This document shows, one piece after another, positions 8,220-17,955 of a stretch of DNA of 64,000 nt (positions within the stretch are counted from its first letter, which is position 1; each line of letters starts with the position of its first letter). A program made the translations under genes and the position numbers. A model generated the notes under the pieces. The model saw only the letters and a program-made list of their open reading frames with translations, ran no database searches and was not told the origin of the DNA. This DNA is from JAJDUF01 sp965238265 (GTDB lineage: Bacteria > Chloroflexota > UBA11872 > UBA12225 > JAJDUF01), in the NCBI GenBank assembly GCA_965238265.1, contig OZ250185.1, forward strand, positions 186,001 to 250,000, read 5' to 3'.

Positions 8220-9572
8220 TCAGTCGCCGTTCTCGCCGGATTTGCGGCGGCGGCTACTGCGGAACCCGATGACGGTGATGACACCGGCTGCAACGACGAG
8301 GCCGATCAGCACGGGGCGGCCGAGCGGGCCGAGATAACGGCCCCAGAAGCCCATTGTGCGGGCGAGCATGCCGTCCGCCGACTCTGAGGCGTCGGGTGCT
8401 ACGCCAGCCCGCGGCGCTGTGCTCGGGCCGGACTGCGCGCCGCCTTGCAAGGCCGCGCGCCAGCGCTCATCGAGTTCGCCTACCGTCACGCCCAAGGCTC
8501 GCTCGAATGCATCGTCCGTTGCGTTGCCCTCTCTGATGGCTGCGAGCAGCGCTTTCAGCTTCTGTGCCCCGAACTCCTCGACGATGTACCGGAGCGCAGA
8601 GTAGCTTTCCACATAGGCGATAGTCAGCTCCTGCTCTGTTGCAGGAAAGCTCCCATTCAACGATCTGAGGGAGAAGAGCTGCCCGTCACGGTCGAGCTGA
8701 CGCAGGGCGTCAATGTTCTCCGGAGCGATCTCATCACCGGCCAGAAACAGTGAAAATCCCTCGGTAAGCCAGCGAGGAGGAGCGTTGAAGGCATTCTGTG
8801 TGCGCTGGAGGAACACCGCATGCAGGACCTCGTGCCGAATAGTCTGGGCATTGGCTTCCGGCTGATCCGTCATCAGCATGAAGATGCGGTCTGTGCCGAT
8901 AGTCAGACCGCTACTGACCACCTGGAGGGGCGCGAGGGCGATGACGTAGTCCTGTTGATCCGCATAGACGAAGATTTTGACCTGTTTCTCCAGGGTAAGG
9001 CTATATTCCTGCTGCAAGAGGCCCAGCACAGCCCGGATCTCTTGCAGCAACGCTTGGCTCGCGGCTTCGCCAGGCGCATACGAATGAAGCGTGATGAACC
9101 CATCAGTCGTCTTGCGCCAGTCGAAGCGAGTGTCATCGAAGGCAACCTGCTGCGGCTCGGTCGTCCACTGATTCCCGCTGACCGTTTCTACCTTCCAGTA
9201 GTAGTTGATCTCGCTGCCAGGCACGAGCACCTGCCGTACCGGCCAACGGAATTCGGCCTCGACCGTCCGTCCGGGGCGGAACGTTGGGCTGGCTTCCAGC
9301 AGCACTGGGGAATCCGCGAGTGAGTACAACAACCTGACGCGCTCGATGGTACTGCCTGGATCGCTGGCGATGAGTCGAAAGAGGATTTCGTCGGGAAAGG
9401 TCACTTGCGCCGTGTTCGCCGTGACGTTTAGCTCGGCTGGAGGGCGCAGCACGGCCGGCGCAGCCGCGAGCGCCGACCAGCCCAGCGTGAGCACCAGGCC
9501 GAGACCGAGGAGCAGGGCGCGGAATGCACCGGACAGCGCACGGCTTGACGGGTGAAGCGGAGTTGCTGCCAT
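8220..9572 (-). CDS. secreted, membrane-anchored peptidase MA-like protein
   Basis: About 450 aa. ATG 9572 is chosen because it begins a classical signal peptide (hydrophobic LLLGLGLVLTLGWSALAAA); the frame is open upstream through a repeat. The exported middle part begins with an Ig-like segment and contains HEVLH, the HExxH zinc signature, followed by WLTEGFSLFLAG, where the downstream Glu is the expected third ligand of the MA clan. The C-terminus has one membrane segment (VLIGLVVAAGVITVIGF) and a positively charged tail, so the catalytic part should face outward. It heads an apparent operon with two small unknown genes. Confidence 0.75.
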   Translation of the reverse strand: MAATPLHPSSRALSGAFRALLLGLGLVLTLGWSALAAAPAVLRPPAELNVTANTAQVTFPDEILFRLIASDPGSTIERVRLLYSLADSPVLLEASPTFRPGRTVEAEFRWPVRQVLVPGSEINYYWKVETVSGNQWTTEPQQVAFDDTRFDWRKTTDGFITLHSYAPGEAASQALLQEIRAVLGLLQQEYSLTLEKQVKIFVYADQQDYVIALAPLQVVSSGLTIGTDRIFMLMTDQPEANAQTIRHEVLHAVFLQRTQNAFNAPPRWLTEGFSLFLAGDEIAPENIDALRQLDRDGQLFSLRSLNGSFPATEQELTIAYVESYSALRYIVEEFGAQKLKALLAAIREGNATDDAFERALGVTVGELDERWRAALQGGAQSGPSTAPRAGVAPDASESADGMLARTMGFWGRYLGPLGRPVLIGLVVAAGVITVIGFRSSRRRKSGENGD

Positions 9573-9682
9573 GACGAAATGCCGGACCTGGCACCGCCTC
9601 CCTTTCCAGGCGTCGGTTTCCACTGCCTGATTATAGGTCATACCCCAGGACCGAGACAGACCTTGTTGCCGAGAGATAGAGA

Positions 9683-9765
9683 AGGCCCCCCTATGGCCCC
9701 CCCGCTGCGGCAGGGGGGCGGCGTGTTCCCTCCCCCGTCGCAACGGGGGGGGGCAGGGCGGGAGC
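9683..9765. repeat. GC-rich intergenic repeat, type B
   Basis: Runs such as CCCCCCCGCTGCGGCAGGGGGG, then a second CCCCC...GGGGG block, form short palindromes between the metalloprotease-like gene and nusA. They resemble the type B repeats elsewhere in the window. Confidence 0.5.
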
Positions 9766-9840
9766 CTAGTGAGGTGAGGCGCCCCCGGCTGCCTCACCCC
9801 GGTAGCAACGACCCGGTAGCCGTCGCTTGGCTAGTCCTGG

Positions 9841-9914
9841 TATACTCAGAGCCACAGACGTACTTGTATAGGAAGTGAGGTGCCGAGCGGCGAAAGTGGG
9901 CTAGGCCCACTTTC
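9841..9914 (+). promoter_or_regulatory. nusA leader: -10 box and conserved-type hairpin
   Basis: TATACT at 9841-9846 is a candidate -10 box. Downstream, bases 9892-9901 (GAAAGTGGGC) pair perfectly with 9905-9914 (GCCCACTTTC) around a three-base loop. A hairpin with this arm sequence is typical of leaders of rimP-nusA operons. Here rimP itself is absent and nusA starts 80 bases later. Confidence 0.5.
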
Positions 9915-9993
9915 TCTGTTTCTGGCGCCCTGAGCGGAGACTGCTCGGTCGTGACACGCACTGCGGCTGAGTAGCGATACATGAGGCAATGTC

Positions 9994-11391
9994 GTGAGGA
10001 ATGATTTCTCTGCGGCCATGGCGCAGATTACGGCGGAGAAGGGGCTGCCCCGCGACGAGGTCTTGAATATGGTCGCAGGGGCGATGGTCAGCGCCTACAA
10101 GCGCGACTTCGGGGGTGAAGAGGAGCTCGTCGCCGAGCTTACCCCCCAGACCGGCGAGCCGCGCGTGTTCGCCATCAAGCTCGTGGTCGAGACGGTCGCC
10201 GATCCGGTGCTGGAAGTCACGCTCCCGGAGGCCCTGAAGGTTGACCCGGAGGCCAGCATCGGCATCTCGGTCAGAATTGATATCACCCCCCCGAGCTTCG
10301 GCCGTATTGGCGCGCAGGCAGCCAAGCAAACCATCATGCAGCGCTTGCGCGAGGCCGAGCGCGACCATGTCTATCACGACTTCATTGATCGTGAGGGAGA
10401 CATCGTCAGTGGCATCTTCCGCCGGGCCGAGCCACGGGGCATGATCGTTGATCTGGGTCGCGTCGAGGCGCTCGTGCCGCCGGGCGAGCAAGTGGCGAGC
10501 GAGCGCTTCCGCATTGGCACCCGGCTGCGGGCGCTGCTGCTGGAGGTCAATCGTGCGCCCCGGGGTTACCTGCTGGTCGCTTCCCGTGCCCACAAGGGTT
10601 TCGTGCGGCGCTTGCTGGAGCTAGAGATTCCCGAAATCTACAATGGCAGCGTCGAAATCCGGTCTATTGCGCGTGAGCCAGGCTCGCGTACCAAGGTGGC
10701 GGTTCAGAGCCATCAAATCGGCCTGGACCCTGTGGGAGCCTGTGTCGGACAGCGTGGTATCCGCATCCAGAACGTCGTCAATGAGATCGGGGGCGAGAAG
10801 ATTGACGTCGTGCGGTGGCACAAAGAGACACCCACGATGGTGGCGAGCGCGCTCGGCCCGGCGCGAGTCCACAACGTCGAGTTGAGCGAAGAGGACAAGA
10901 CTGCCTATGTGACGGTGCCGCACGCGCAGTTCTCGCTCGCCATCGGCAAAGAAGGGCAGAATGCACGCTTGGCGGCGCGGCTGACCGGGTGGCGGATTGA
11001 CATAAAGAGCGATCAGCCCTCAGAAGAGGGCGAGGCTGTCGCCAGTGCTGTCGCTTCACCGTCTGAGGGGACCGGGTCGCCGGGCAGCCCGGCCCCCTCA
11101 GAAGAGAGGGCGAGGCTGTCGCCAGTGCTGTCGCTTCACCGTCTGAGGGGACCGGGTCGCCGGGCAGCCCGGCCCCCTCAGAAGAGGGCGAGGCTGTCGC
11201 CAGTGCTGTCGCTTCACCGTCTGAGGGGACCGGGTCGCCGGGCAGCCCGGCCGGAGCGGCATGAGCGGCGGCCGGCGTGGCTCCAAGCCGCGCCATGTGC
11301 CCCAGCGCACCTGTATCGGCTGCCGCCGCATCGCAGCCAAGAAAGAGCTAGTCCGCATCGTGCGTACCCTGGAGGGCCACGTCGAGGTTGA
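9994..11391 (+). CDS. nusA: transcription termination/antitermination factor NusA, C-terminal frame altered
   Basis: RNA polymerase-associated elongation factor. The N-terminal domain (1-125), S1 domain (FHDRxGDIVSG-like region), KH1 and KH2 (GACVGQRGIRIQNV and AIGKEGQNARLAARL) are intact; the start is GTG 9994. The tail consists of three copies of a 78-bp repeat (26 residues, Pro/Ser/Glu/Gly-rich). The second copy has two extra bases, which throws the frame into arginine-rich sequence to 11391. Without the extra AG the protein would end at TGA 11262-11264, overlapping the ylxR start as ATGA. The expected upstream rimP is not present. Confidence 0.85.
   Translation: MRNDFSAAMAQITAEKGLPRDEVLNMVAGAMVSAYKRDFGGEEELVAELTPQTGEPRVFAIKLVVETVADPVLEVTLPEALKVDPEASIGISVRIDITPPSFGRIGAQAAKQTIMQRLREAERDHVYHDFIDREGDIVSGIFRRAEPRGMIVDLGRVEALVPPGEQVASERFRIGTRLRALLLEVNRAPRGYLLVASRAHKGFVRRLLELEIPEIYNGSVEIRSIAREPGSRTKVAVQSHQIGLDPVGACVGQRGIRIQNVVNEIGGEKIDVVRWHKETPTMVASALGPARVHNVELSEEDKTAYVTVPHAQFSLAIGKEGQNARLAARLTGWRIDIKSDQPSEEGEAVASAVASPSEGTGSPGSPAPSEERARLSPVLSLHRLRGPGRRAARPPQKRARLSPVLSLHRLRGPGRRAARPERHERRPAWLQAAPCAPAHLYRLPPHRSQERASPHRAYPGGPRRG
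11017..11252 (+). repeat. three tandem 78-bp repeats in nusA tail, middle copy +2 bp
   Basis: Copies lie at 11017-11094, 11095-11174 and 11175-11252. They are identical apart from an additional AG dinucleotide in the second copy. In frame, each encodes a 26-residue low-complexity unit rich in Pro, Ser, Glu and Gly. Confidence 0.95.
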
Positions 11392-11599
11392 CGAGACGGG
11401 CAAGCGGAATGGTCGTGGCGCTTACATCCATCGGGGTCGGGCCTGTTGGTCACGGGCATTGCGCCGCGGTGCAGTGGAGCGTGCCCTGAAGACCGCGCTT
11501 ACCGAGTTGGATTGTCGCCACCTCGCAGCGTATGAGGCGTCCCTGTCGCTGGTTGCCGCTGCCGAGTCGACCGGCGCGGCGGCCGGGAGTAGCGGGTAG
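11261..11599 (+). CDS. ylxR: YlxR family RNA-binding protein (RnpM-like)
   Basis: 112 aa, DUF448. The family signature RTCIGCR and the GRGAYIH segment with the following RACWSRALRRG are present. YlxR proteins bind RNA and in Bacillus modulate RNase P. The gene normally follows nusA and precedes infB. Here its ATG overlaps the expected nusA stop (ATGA), showing translational coupling if nusA is read without the 2-bp insertion. infB is about 31 kb away, on the far side of the inserted island. Confidence 0.85.
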   Translation: MSGGRRGSKPRHVPQRTCIGCRRIAAKKELVRIVRTLEGHVEVDETGKRNGRGAYIHRGRACWSRALRRGAVERALKTALTELDCRHLAAYEASLSLVAAAESTGAAAGSSG

Positions 11600-11678
11600 G
11601 AGCTGCGGCCACCGGCGGCCGTTGCCCAGCACATCCTTACTCGCTGGCCCTCTACCCCGAAGGGAGGCTGCTGCCGTG

Positions 11679-13229
11679 ATGGCTGACTCGGACTGGTCGG
11701 AAGCAAAACGGGCGCGAGCTGCCGCGGCTCGTGTGCGGCGACGTATTATCTTCAACGATGACTCGCACGACTTGGCGTTGGCGGACGCGAACACGCCGGA
11801 GGGTTTCCTAGCCCACCGTATTGCGCCCCTGGCGGACACCCACGTTGACACGATCTCCTGGTCCGTGCTGTGTGGGCAATTCGACGCGCCAGCCTACGAC
11901 AGCAAGGTCCAGCCCATCTACGGCGACGCGCATGGCGGGCCGATGCACTACTGGCCGCGCGTGACTGCAAACGTGAAGGCGCTGGCGCGAGCGGGTCACT
12001 GCCCTCTGCAGCTGGTCGTGGATTTCGCGCACGATCATGGGATGGAAGCCTTCGCGTCGGTCCGCATGAACGACGTACACGATAGCTTCATGGGACCCAA
12101 CGCCATGACGGTCTGGAAGCTCACGCACCAAGAGCTGCTGGTTGACACGCGGGGCATCCTCCCGGAGTTCGAGCTTTACACGACCGCGCAGGACTTCTCC
12201 CACCCGGAGGTACGCGAGCGGAAGCTGGAGATCATCGGCGAAATCTGCGACCGCTACGACGTGGACGGCTTCGAGCTGGACTATATCCGCCATCCCGTTC
12301 TGTTCAGCCGCCGGGTGCGCGGCGAGCCGTGTTCGCTGGACGAGATCGAGACCATCACGGCGTTGATGCAGGAGATTCGCAGCCTGACGGACGCCGCAGC
12401 CGCGCGGCGGGGCCGGCCGCTGCTCATTGCCGTGCGTGTGCCGGACACGTTCATCCGCTGCCTCATCAACGGGCTGGATGTTCGGACGTGGCTGGCCCGC
12501 GATCTGACCGACATCATCATCGCCGGTGGCGGGTACGCGCCGTGGTCGCTGCCAGCCGCGGCGTGGATGGCCGCGGCGCGGCCGCACGGTGTACCGGTCT
12601 ATCCGTGCGCCAATGTCGGCTGGGGGCCGCCGCTGCCGGCGGTGCGTGGCCTGGCCTCAAACTGGTATCGCGCTGGCGCCGACGGGCTGTACTTCTGGAA
12701 CCTCGCTACTCCGTTCGAGTTCATGACCGGCGACGAGCTGGTCGCGGCGCGCCGCCACTACTACGCCTGTCTCTACGAGGTCGGCGATCCCCAGGGACTG
12801 CGCGACAGGGACAAGCAGTTCGGCGTGGACGATACGATCCAGCCACCCGGCGGGGTGCTCCCGTACTATGCCCACGTCTCCAGTCCGCGGCCGCTGCCGC
12901 TGGAATCGAAGCGCGGCCCGCTACGCACCGGCGTCATCGGTCGCGTGCCCTTGCTGGTCGGAGACGACATCGAGCGCGTCCCGCCCCAACGGGCCACGCT
13001 CACGGTGGGGTTCGACGACCCGGCCTGGCGGGATGCGCTGCTGGTGCGACTGAACGGCCACGCCCTGACGCCCGGCGAGGGGGAGACCGGCGGCCTGCTG
13101 ACGCTCGACGCGCTGGGGCCGCTGCGGCCCGGCCGGAACTTCGTGGAGATCGCTGCTCATCATGGCAGGCTGCCGGAGAGCACTGTGCGGATCACCACGA
13201 TTGCGCTGACCGTCGCTTACGGGGCGTAA
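11679..13229 (+). CDS. TIM-barrel glycoside hydrolase-like protein
   Basis: About 516 aa. GTG 11676 or ATG 11679 fit the AGGGAGG site at 11661-11667; the 5' extension overlaps ylxR and is discounted. The sequence has alternating strands and helices of a (beta/alpha)8 barrel: acidic residues in DGFELDYIRHP, and a late strand PVYPCANVG. The C-terminal 100 residues look like a beta-sandwich accessory domain. It resembles family-10-like or DUF-type glycosyl hydrolases from Chloroflexota and Planctomycetota, but substrate and family are uncertain. Its 3' end overlaps the convergent serine recombinase by 38 bp, so it borders the island. Confidence 0.6.
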   Translation: MADSDWSEAKRARAAAARVRRRIIFNDDSHDLALADANTPEGFLAHRIAPLADTHVDTISWSVLCGQFDAPAYDSKVQPIYGDAHGGPMHYWPRVTANVKALARAGHCPLQLVVDFAHDHGMEAFASVRMNDVHDSFMGPNAMTVWKLTHQELLVDTRGILPEFELYTTAQDFSHPEVRERKLEIIGEICDRYDVDGFELDYIRHPVLFSRRVRGEPCSLDEIETITALMQEIRSLTDAAAARRGRPLLIAVRVPDTFIRCLINGLDVRTWLARDLTDIIIAGGGYAPWSLPAAAWMAAARPHGVPVYPCANVGWGPPLPAVRGLASNWYRAGADGLYFWNLATPFEFMTGDELVAARRHYYACLYEVGDPQGLRDRDKQFGVDDTIQPPGGVLPYYAHVSSPRPLPLESKRGPLRTGVIGRVPLLVGDDIERVPPQRATLTVGFDDPAWRDALLVRLNGHALTPGEGETGGLLTLDALGPLRPGRNFVEIAAHHGRLPESTVRITTIALTVAYGA

Positions 13230-14825
13230 GCGGCGCGCTGTCCCGTATCCGTGTCCGGCCCGGCAGGCCGGACTGGACAAAATCAAGAACCGGCACCCCC
13301 TCCCTGGTCACGCCGTCCGCCGGCAGCGGCACCGTGTACGTCAGCGTCGCCGCGTCGTCCACCACCTCGATCCCCTGCACGAAGTTGCGGAGCAGCGCCT
13401 TCCGCTCCGGAAACGTCCCCCGCTGCAACAGCGCCCGGAAGTCCCGCACGTACTCCCTGATCTCTGCGGTGCCGGGCAGTTCCACCTTGCGCTGTGCCAG
13501 CTGGCGCTCGGCCGCCTCCCGCGCCGCCGCCAGTTGGTCCTGCCGGTGCCGCAGCGCTAGGATGCGCGGTGACAGCGCCGCCAGCGTCAACGCACTGGTC
13601 TCCAGCGCCTCGTAGAGCCGCTCCAGCCGGCTGCTTACATCGGCCAACTCCGCTGCGATGGCCTCCAGCCGGCCGGCCACCTCCCCGGCCACGGCGTCAA
13701 TCTCCTCCGCCACCAGCAGCACCAACTCGGTGATCGTCGCGTCGTTCAGGATGCGGGCTTTGATGGTGTCCACGACGAATTCCTCCACCTTGGGCGCGTT
13801 CAGGTAGCGGGCCGGACAGGTGCCCGCCCCCTCCCGCTGCAACGTGCCGCAGACGTAGTAGGCGAACCGGCCGCTCTTGGCCGCCTGGCCGACATAAGCC
13901 TTGCCACACACGCCGCAGCGCAACAGCCCACTCAACAGGAACCTGCTGCCCACCCGGCCGGGCCGCTGCACCGCTGGCGCCCGCGCCTTGAGTGCCTGCT
14001 GAACCTGCTTGAACAGCTGCCGCGACACCAGCGCCGGCCAGGCCCCGGTACTCGCACCGGGTCCGGCGCTTGGGCACCCTTCGTGGTGCGCCCCCATACG
14101 GCGGTGCCGGTGTAGGCTTCGTTGGTGAGCAGATAGTGCAGCGAATTCCTCCGCCAGCGTTTCCCGCGATTGGTAATGCCGCGGTCGTTCAACGCCTTAC
14201 AGATTTCCTTCATGCCATGGCCTCGCAGGGAACGCTGAAAGATGTCCGCCACCACCGGCGCGGTGGCCGGGTCTACTACCAAGGTGGGCCGTTCCTTCGC
14301 ACCGTCGCTGACCTTGACCCGCCGGTAGCCGAACGGCGCCCGCGACCCCAGGAAGTAGCCCCGCGCGGCGGCCTCGCGCATGCCGCGCGTGACCTCCTGC
14401 GCCAGGTTTTCGCTGTAGAACTCGTCCACGCTCTCGATGATGGCCTCCATCAGCCGGCCGGTGGGCGAGTCGTCGGCGTGCTCGGTGATGGAGACCACCT
14501 TGATCCCCTTGCGCCGCAGCATGGCCTTGAAGGCGACGGCATGTTCGCGCTTGCGGGTAAAGCGCGAGAACTTCCAGACCAAGATCACCTCAAAGGGCGC
14601 TTGGGGACGGCCACCGGCGTCCAGCATCTTGCGGAACTCCGGGCGGTCGGCGACCCGGCCGCTCTCCGCCTCGTCCACGTATTCGCGGACCACGACATAG
14701 CCGTGCTGGGCGGCGTAGTTCCGCAGGGCCCGCAACTGGGCGGCCACGGAGAGGTCCACGTCCTGGCGGTCACTGGACACGCGGGCGTACAGGGCCGCCG
14801 GTGTGGGGTCTGGTTGGTTGCGCAT
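13192..14825 (-). pseudogene. large serine recombinase, frameshifted
   Basis: The catalytic domain is clear: ALYARVSSDRQ with the nucleophile serine, followed by the recombinase domain (GYRRV...) and then, in another frame, a zinc-ribbon (CGVCGKAYVG...C) and a coiled-coil C-terminal part. Reading frames change at about 14043-14046, where a run of four C (plus strand) is one base short of what is needed to continue VPGAWPALVSRQLF. Whole length would be about 540 aa, normal for a large serine integrase. It overlaps the upstream ribbon-helix-helix gene by 56 bp and sits at the edge of the island. Either inactive or a sequencing error. Confidence 0.8.
13268..13291. repeat. left copy of 24-bp imperfect terminal inverted repeat
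   Basis: CCGGACTGGACAAAATCAAGAACC, inside the recombinase 3' end. The reverse-complement partner lies at 41621-41644, with 21 of 24 positions matching and a 13-base identical core (ACTGGACAAAATC). Together they bracket the whole accessory block. Confidence 0.6.
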
Positions 14826-15042
14826 CGGGGTTGCCTCCTGTTTCCGCTTCCTCAGCGGCTCGACGGGCTTGAAGCCGCTCGTAGCGGCTGGTCTGGCGCC
14901 ACTCCCGCTCTTCCATGTACAGGCGCAGGGCTTCGCGAACCAGGTCGCTCATGGTGCGCCCTTCCGCGCGCATCACGGCGCGCACCTGCGCCGCCATGGC
15001 CGGGGGCAGCGAGAACGTGATGGTCTCGGTGGTGCGCTTCAT
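14770..15042 (-). CDS. ribbon-helix-helix (CopG/MetJ-type) DNA-binding protein
   Basis: 90 aa. The N-terminal strand-helix-helix (TETITFSLPPAMAAQVRAVM, then GRTMSDLVREALRLYM) is a typical RHH fold. The C-terminal third is charged and disordered-looking. It overlaps the start of the serine recombinase by 56 bp, suggesting that it regulates and is co-translated with it. A degraded copy of the same pair is found near 16.6 kb, showing that the two genes travel together. Confidence 0.7.
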   Translation of the reverse strand: MKRTTETITFSLPPAMAAQVRAVMRAEGRTMSDLVREALRLYMEEREWRQTSRYERLQARRAAEEAETGGNPDAQPTRPHTGGPVRPRVQ

Positions 15043-15332
15043 GGCCGCTCCTAGTGCTACTTAGTCTTACATAACTATGCCCCACCCCCGCGCTATAGTC
15101 AAGGCGGCGCCGGGAGGGACGGCGCTCTGGCCAAGGTGCCACGCTCTACCGAAGGTAGTGATCCTGCCTGCAAAGTTGCTGACTGTGATTAGGCTCGTGC
15201 GCTCGGTGGTTGGAGCAGTGGTGTAAACAGAGTCGCCACGTTGCTCCTCGCGGGTATAGTCCCGAATTGGGCGGACTCTTGATGCAGTTTGCAGCCGCTT
15301 GGTGCGAAGACTTCCGGTGGCGTCGTCCCCTG

Positions 15333-16486
15333 CTATCCACTCACCCACCTGTGTTCGGTACCGGTCAACTTGAGCCAACGGTCCCGAGACGACTGACTCG
15401 CCGGTGTTTCAAGCACGTTCTCCTGGTTGGCGAAGAGCACATACGCGACGTGACCTGGATGCACAGAACTCCGATACCTGATGCCATCGACACGGGAGTT
15501 CCTCCACGTGAGTTGACCGCGGATAAACTCCGTGACCACCTGTGTCGGTACGTAATCCACATGAACTCTCTCGCCTCGTTCGATGGGGCGAGAAACCTCC
15601 CTGCAACGTGATGTAGAAACCCCAGCACTGTGCGTGGTAGGACCTCTGCACTGTCAGGTACGGGGTCAAAAAGGCTCGGAAACCGGGGAATCGCGGTTAG
15701 ATCCAGCAGCGTTGCGGCACGGAGGGTCTCAAACCGCCCGATGGCGAAATAGCCTGCGCCGGCTGCCGTTTCTTTGAGGGCAGTGTCCTCGTCGTCGCAC
15801 GCATAGAACATCGGGATACCGGCCGGGCTCATTCTATTCGGTTGATTCGCCTTTTCCGCGGGTGGCGGCCCCAACTCCTCCGGTGAATTCCAGCGAGGCT
15901 CACACCCTTCCCATCTTGCCCGCAACAAAGCAGTGCCCGTTGGCAACTCTCTAAACAGATTCACCCGTTGTGCGTAATCGAAGATTGTGCGAAGCACCTC
16001 GCCGGGACTGTAAACCTCACGATCATACGGCTTCCCTTCGTCATCCAGGAAGAAGTACCTCCGCTGATGCATGACTACCTGGCAAAAATGCTCCCAGCTG
16101 AATTGAGCCTGCTGCCGGTCATTCAGACCGTAGGCATTCCTCTCACACCACTCATCGTCGATATGATCGCCAAAGAGATGTGGCAGCAAGTCGTCCTGGT
16201 TATCCTGCGGAAATTCCAACCCGATCACGTGGAGCGCCAAATCCTCGGCATCCCACCAATCCTCACCCACCCAACCTCCTTCAGCACCGTCCCAGCCAAG
16301 CTTGTTTGCCGCGAGATCGTATTCCCGCCACAGGCACTCCATGAAGTAATCGGCAACCGTGTCTATCGCCGCGGCGATGGGCACGCTGTCTTTGTGCGGA
16401 CAGAAGGAGCATTCCTCGGCGATGGCGTGCTCCCTGATGAACTTGACGAGCCCCGCGTCCTCAAAGCAGTTAACACAGACAAACAT
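15333..16486 (-). pseudogene. HEPN/RES-type protein (RES NAD-degrading toxin domain), frameshifted
   Basis: The N-terminal half matches HEPN/RES N-terminal domain proteins (FVCVNCFED, two early cysteine pairs, helical region to about residue 140), and the second half a RES domain (LLRARW, ...MSPAGIPMFYACDDEDTAL...). RES domains degrade NAD+ in toxin-antitoxin systems. The frame breaks at about 15559: inserting one base would continue into DYVPTQVVTEFI and the conserved GHVAYVLFANQEN ending at 15333. ATG 16486 is chosen because GGGAGG stands nine bases upstream. Base composition is less GC-rich than the surroundings, consistent with transfer. No obvious antitoxin partner is adjacent. Confidence 0.7.
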
Positions 16487-16550
16487 GATCCTAGACCTCC
16501 CAGCCATGAACACAGTTGATTCAGCGGACTCTTGGTCCGGCAGCGATGCG

Positions 16551-16705
16551 GGATCGAATGAGATGACCGGTGGCGGAGTCGGCGGCGTGCTCGCGCTGGC
16601 GGGTGAAGCGGGAGCACTTCCAGACGAGCGTGGACTGCATGAACCGCGGCGCTGTCCTCGCCGAGGAGAGTGGGAAGGTAATGGTCTCCGCCGGTATGGA
16701 CATGG
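16551..16705 (-). pseudogene. relic of a second RHH + serine recombinase pair
   Basis: Minus-strand translation gives AETITFPLSS (compare the start of the intact RHH protein) followed shortly by STLVWKCSRFTRQREHAA and DSATGHLI, which align with VILVWKFSRFTRKREHAV and DSPTGRLM of the recombinase at 14.5 kb. The intervening region is deleted, so the two genes are fused into a short fragment. It marks an earlier insertion of the same element type. The remaining 16706-17259 stretch shows no other gene. Confidence 0.7.
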
Positions 16706-17259
16706 CCAATCTTCTCCCCGCTAGCTTGTACCATCCCTGCAACATCGTCAAGACAGCAGTTGACGTGGGTGACGGTAGGGCGCTGAGGACTGTCAGTGCT
16801 CTGGTCATCAGCGGCCTTGCCTGACTGAACATGGTCCTCGCTGATCGTCTCATTCCCGCCCGGGGCGTGATGACCCTGCTGATTATGGTGCCACCGCGGT
16901 CCGACCGGCGTAACGTCCTCTAGGGGAGGGCACGCGCGCCCTCCCTTAAGAGGCCTGGTATTCGTGGTGGTGTCAGCGCTGTAATGGACGTGTACAGGAA
17001 TCGGCACTTGGGACTCCCTGGCCGTCCGGTGGGTCGTCGGCCCCCGCTACCAGATAGAAATCGGGGGCAACCGTGGGGCAAGTGGCTCCATTCGAGCAAG
17101 CACCTGGGTAGGAGGGCTGGTTCCAAGGCGGGAGCCAGGGGCTTCCCTGGGACCGGCCAACGGTGGCCACGACGCGGCCGGGGAGTGGTGGCCAAGCACG
17201 CCGGAGAAGGGCGGGACAAAGTGACTGCGGCAGGTGCGGGGATGAACGGGGAAAGGAGC

Positions 17260-17955
17260 ATGGGGGTGCAGGCCCCGAGCCTGGAGAGTGTGCAGGAGGT
17301 GCGGCTGCTGGCACTGCTGCACGACTTGGTGCGGAAAGACGGCCGGTCGGGCGCCGCCGCCGTGTTGGGGGTCCACCGCAAGACGGTGGCCGCGGCGGTG
17401 AACACCGGCCGGCTGTCGCGGCGCATGTGGGACGCGCTGGGGCTGCTCCTGATGAAGGGGCGTGCGGCCGGTGCTCCGACCGACGAAGCCGAGGGCCAAC
17501 GCCGGCCGTGGGAGCAGCACTTGGAGACGGCGCTGCGGCGCCAGCGGGAGGAACTCCTGGCGGCCATCAGCGCGCAGGGCCAACAACTGCGGGACGAAGT
17601 CGCTCAACGCGCCCAGACTATGGAGGGCCGGTTGGCGGCGCTGGAGTCCCGCCGGGGGGCAGGTGGCGTGGCAGCACCACTCATTGCCGCGTGGCGGCGG
17701 GCACGGGACGCGCGCACCGGGGCGGCAGACCACCTGACGGCGGTGAAAGCGGAGGAGCGGCTGCGGGAGTTGGAACTGGCCCTGATCGGGGCCTACCAAT
17801 TGACGCTGCCGCCCGCGACGTATCCCTGGGACGACCTCACCCGGCGGGAGGAGCTGCATTGGCGCCGCCTGACCTTGGTGCGCGTGCGCGGCGAGCGCCG
17901 CCGGGCGGCGTGGCGGCACCGCCTGCGCCGGGTGCTGACGCTGGGCTGGTGGTGA
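17260..17955 (+). CDS. HTH plus coiled-coil protein of the mobile module
   Basis: 231 aa. ATG 17260 directly follows GAAAGGAG. The N-terminal 60 residues contain a Fis-like helix-turn-helix (GRSGAAAVLGVHRKTVAAAV); the middle is a long charged coiled coil (EQHLETALRRQREELLAAI onward), and the tail is arginine-rich. Family not recognised. It is the first gene of a plus-strand set that includes primase, Rad52-like and SNF2 genes, and may be their regulator or a replication accessory factor; this is inference from place only. Confidence 0.6.
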   Translation: MGVQAPSLESVQEVRLLALLHDLVRKDGRSGAAAVLGVHRKTVAAAVNTGRLSRRMWDALGLLLMKGRAAGAPTDEAEGQRRPWEQHLETALRRQREELLAAISAQGQQLRDEVAQRAQTMEGRLAALESRRGAGGVAAPLIAAWRRARDARTGAADHLTAVKAEERLRELELALIGAYQLTLPPATYPWDDLTRREELHWRRLTLVRVRGERRRAAWRHRLRRVLTLGWW

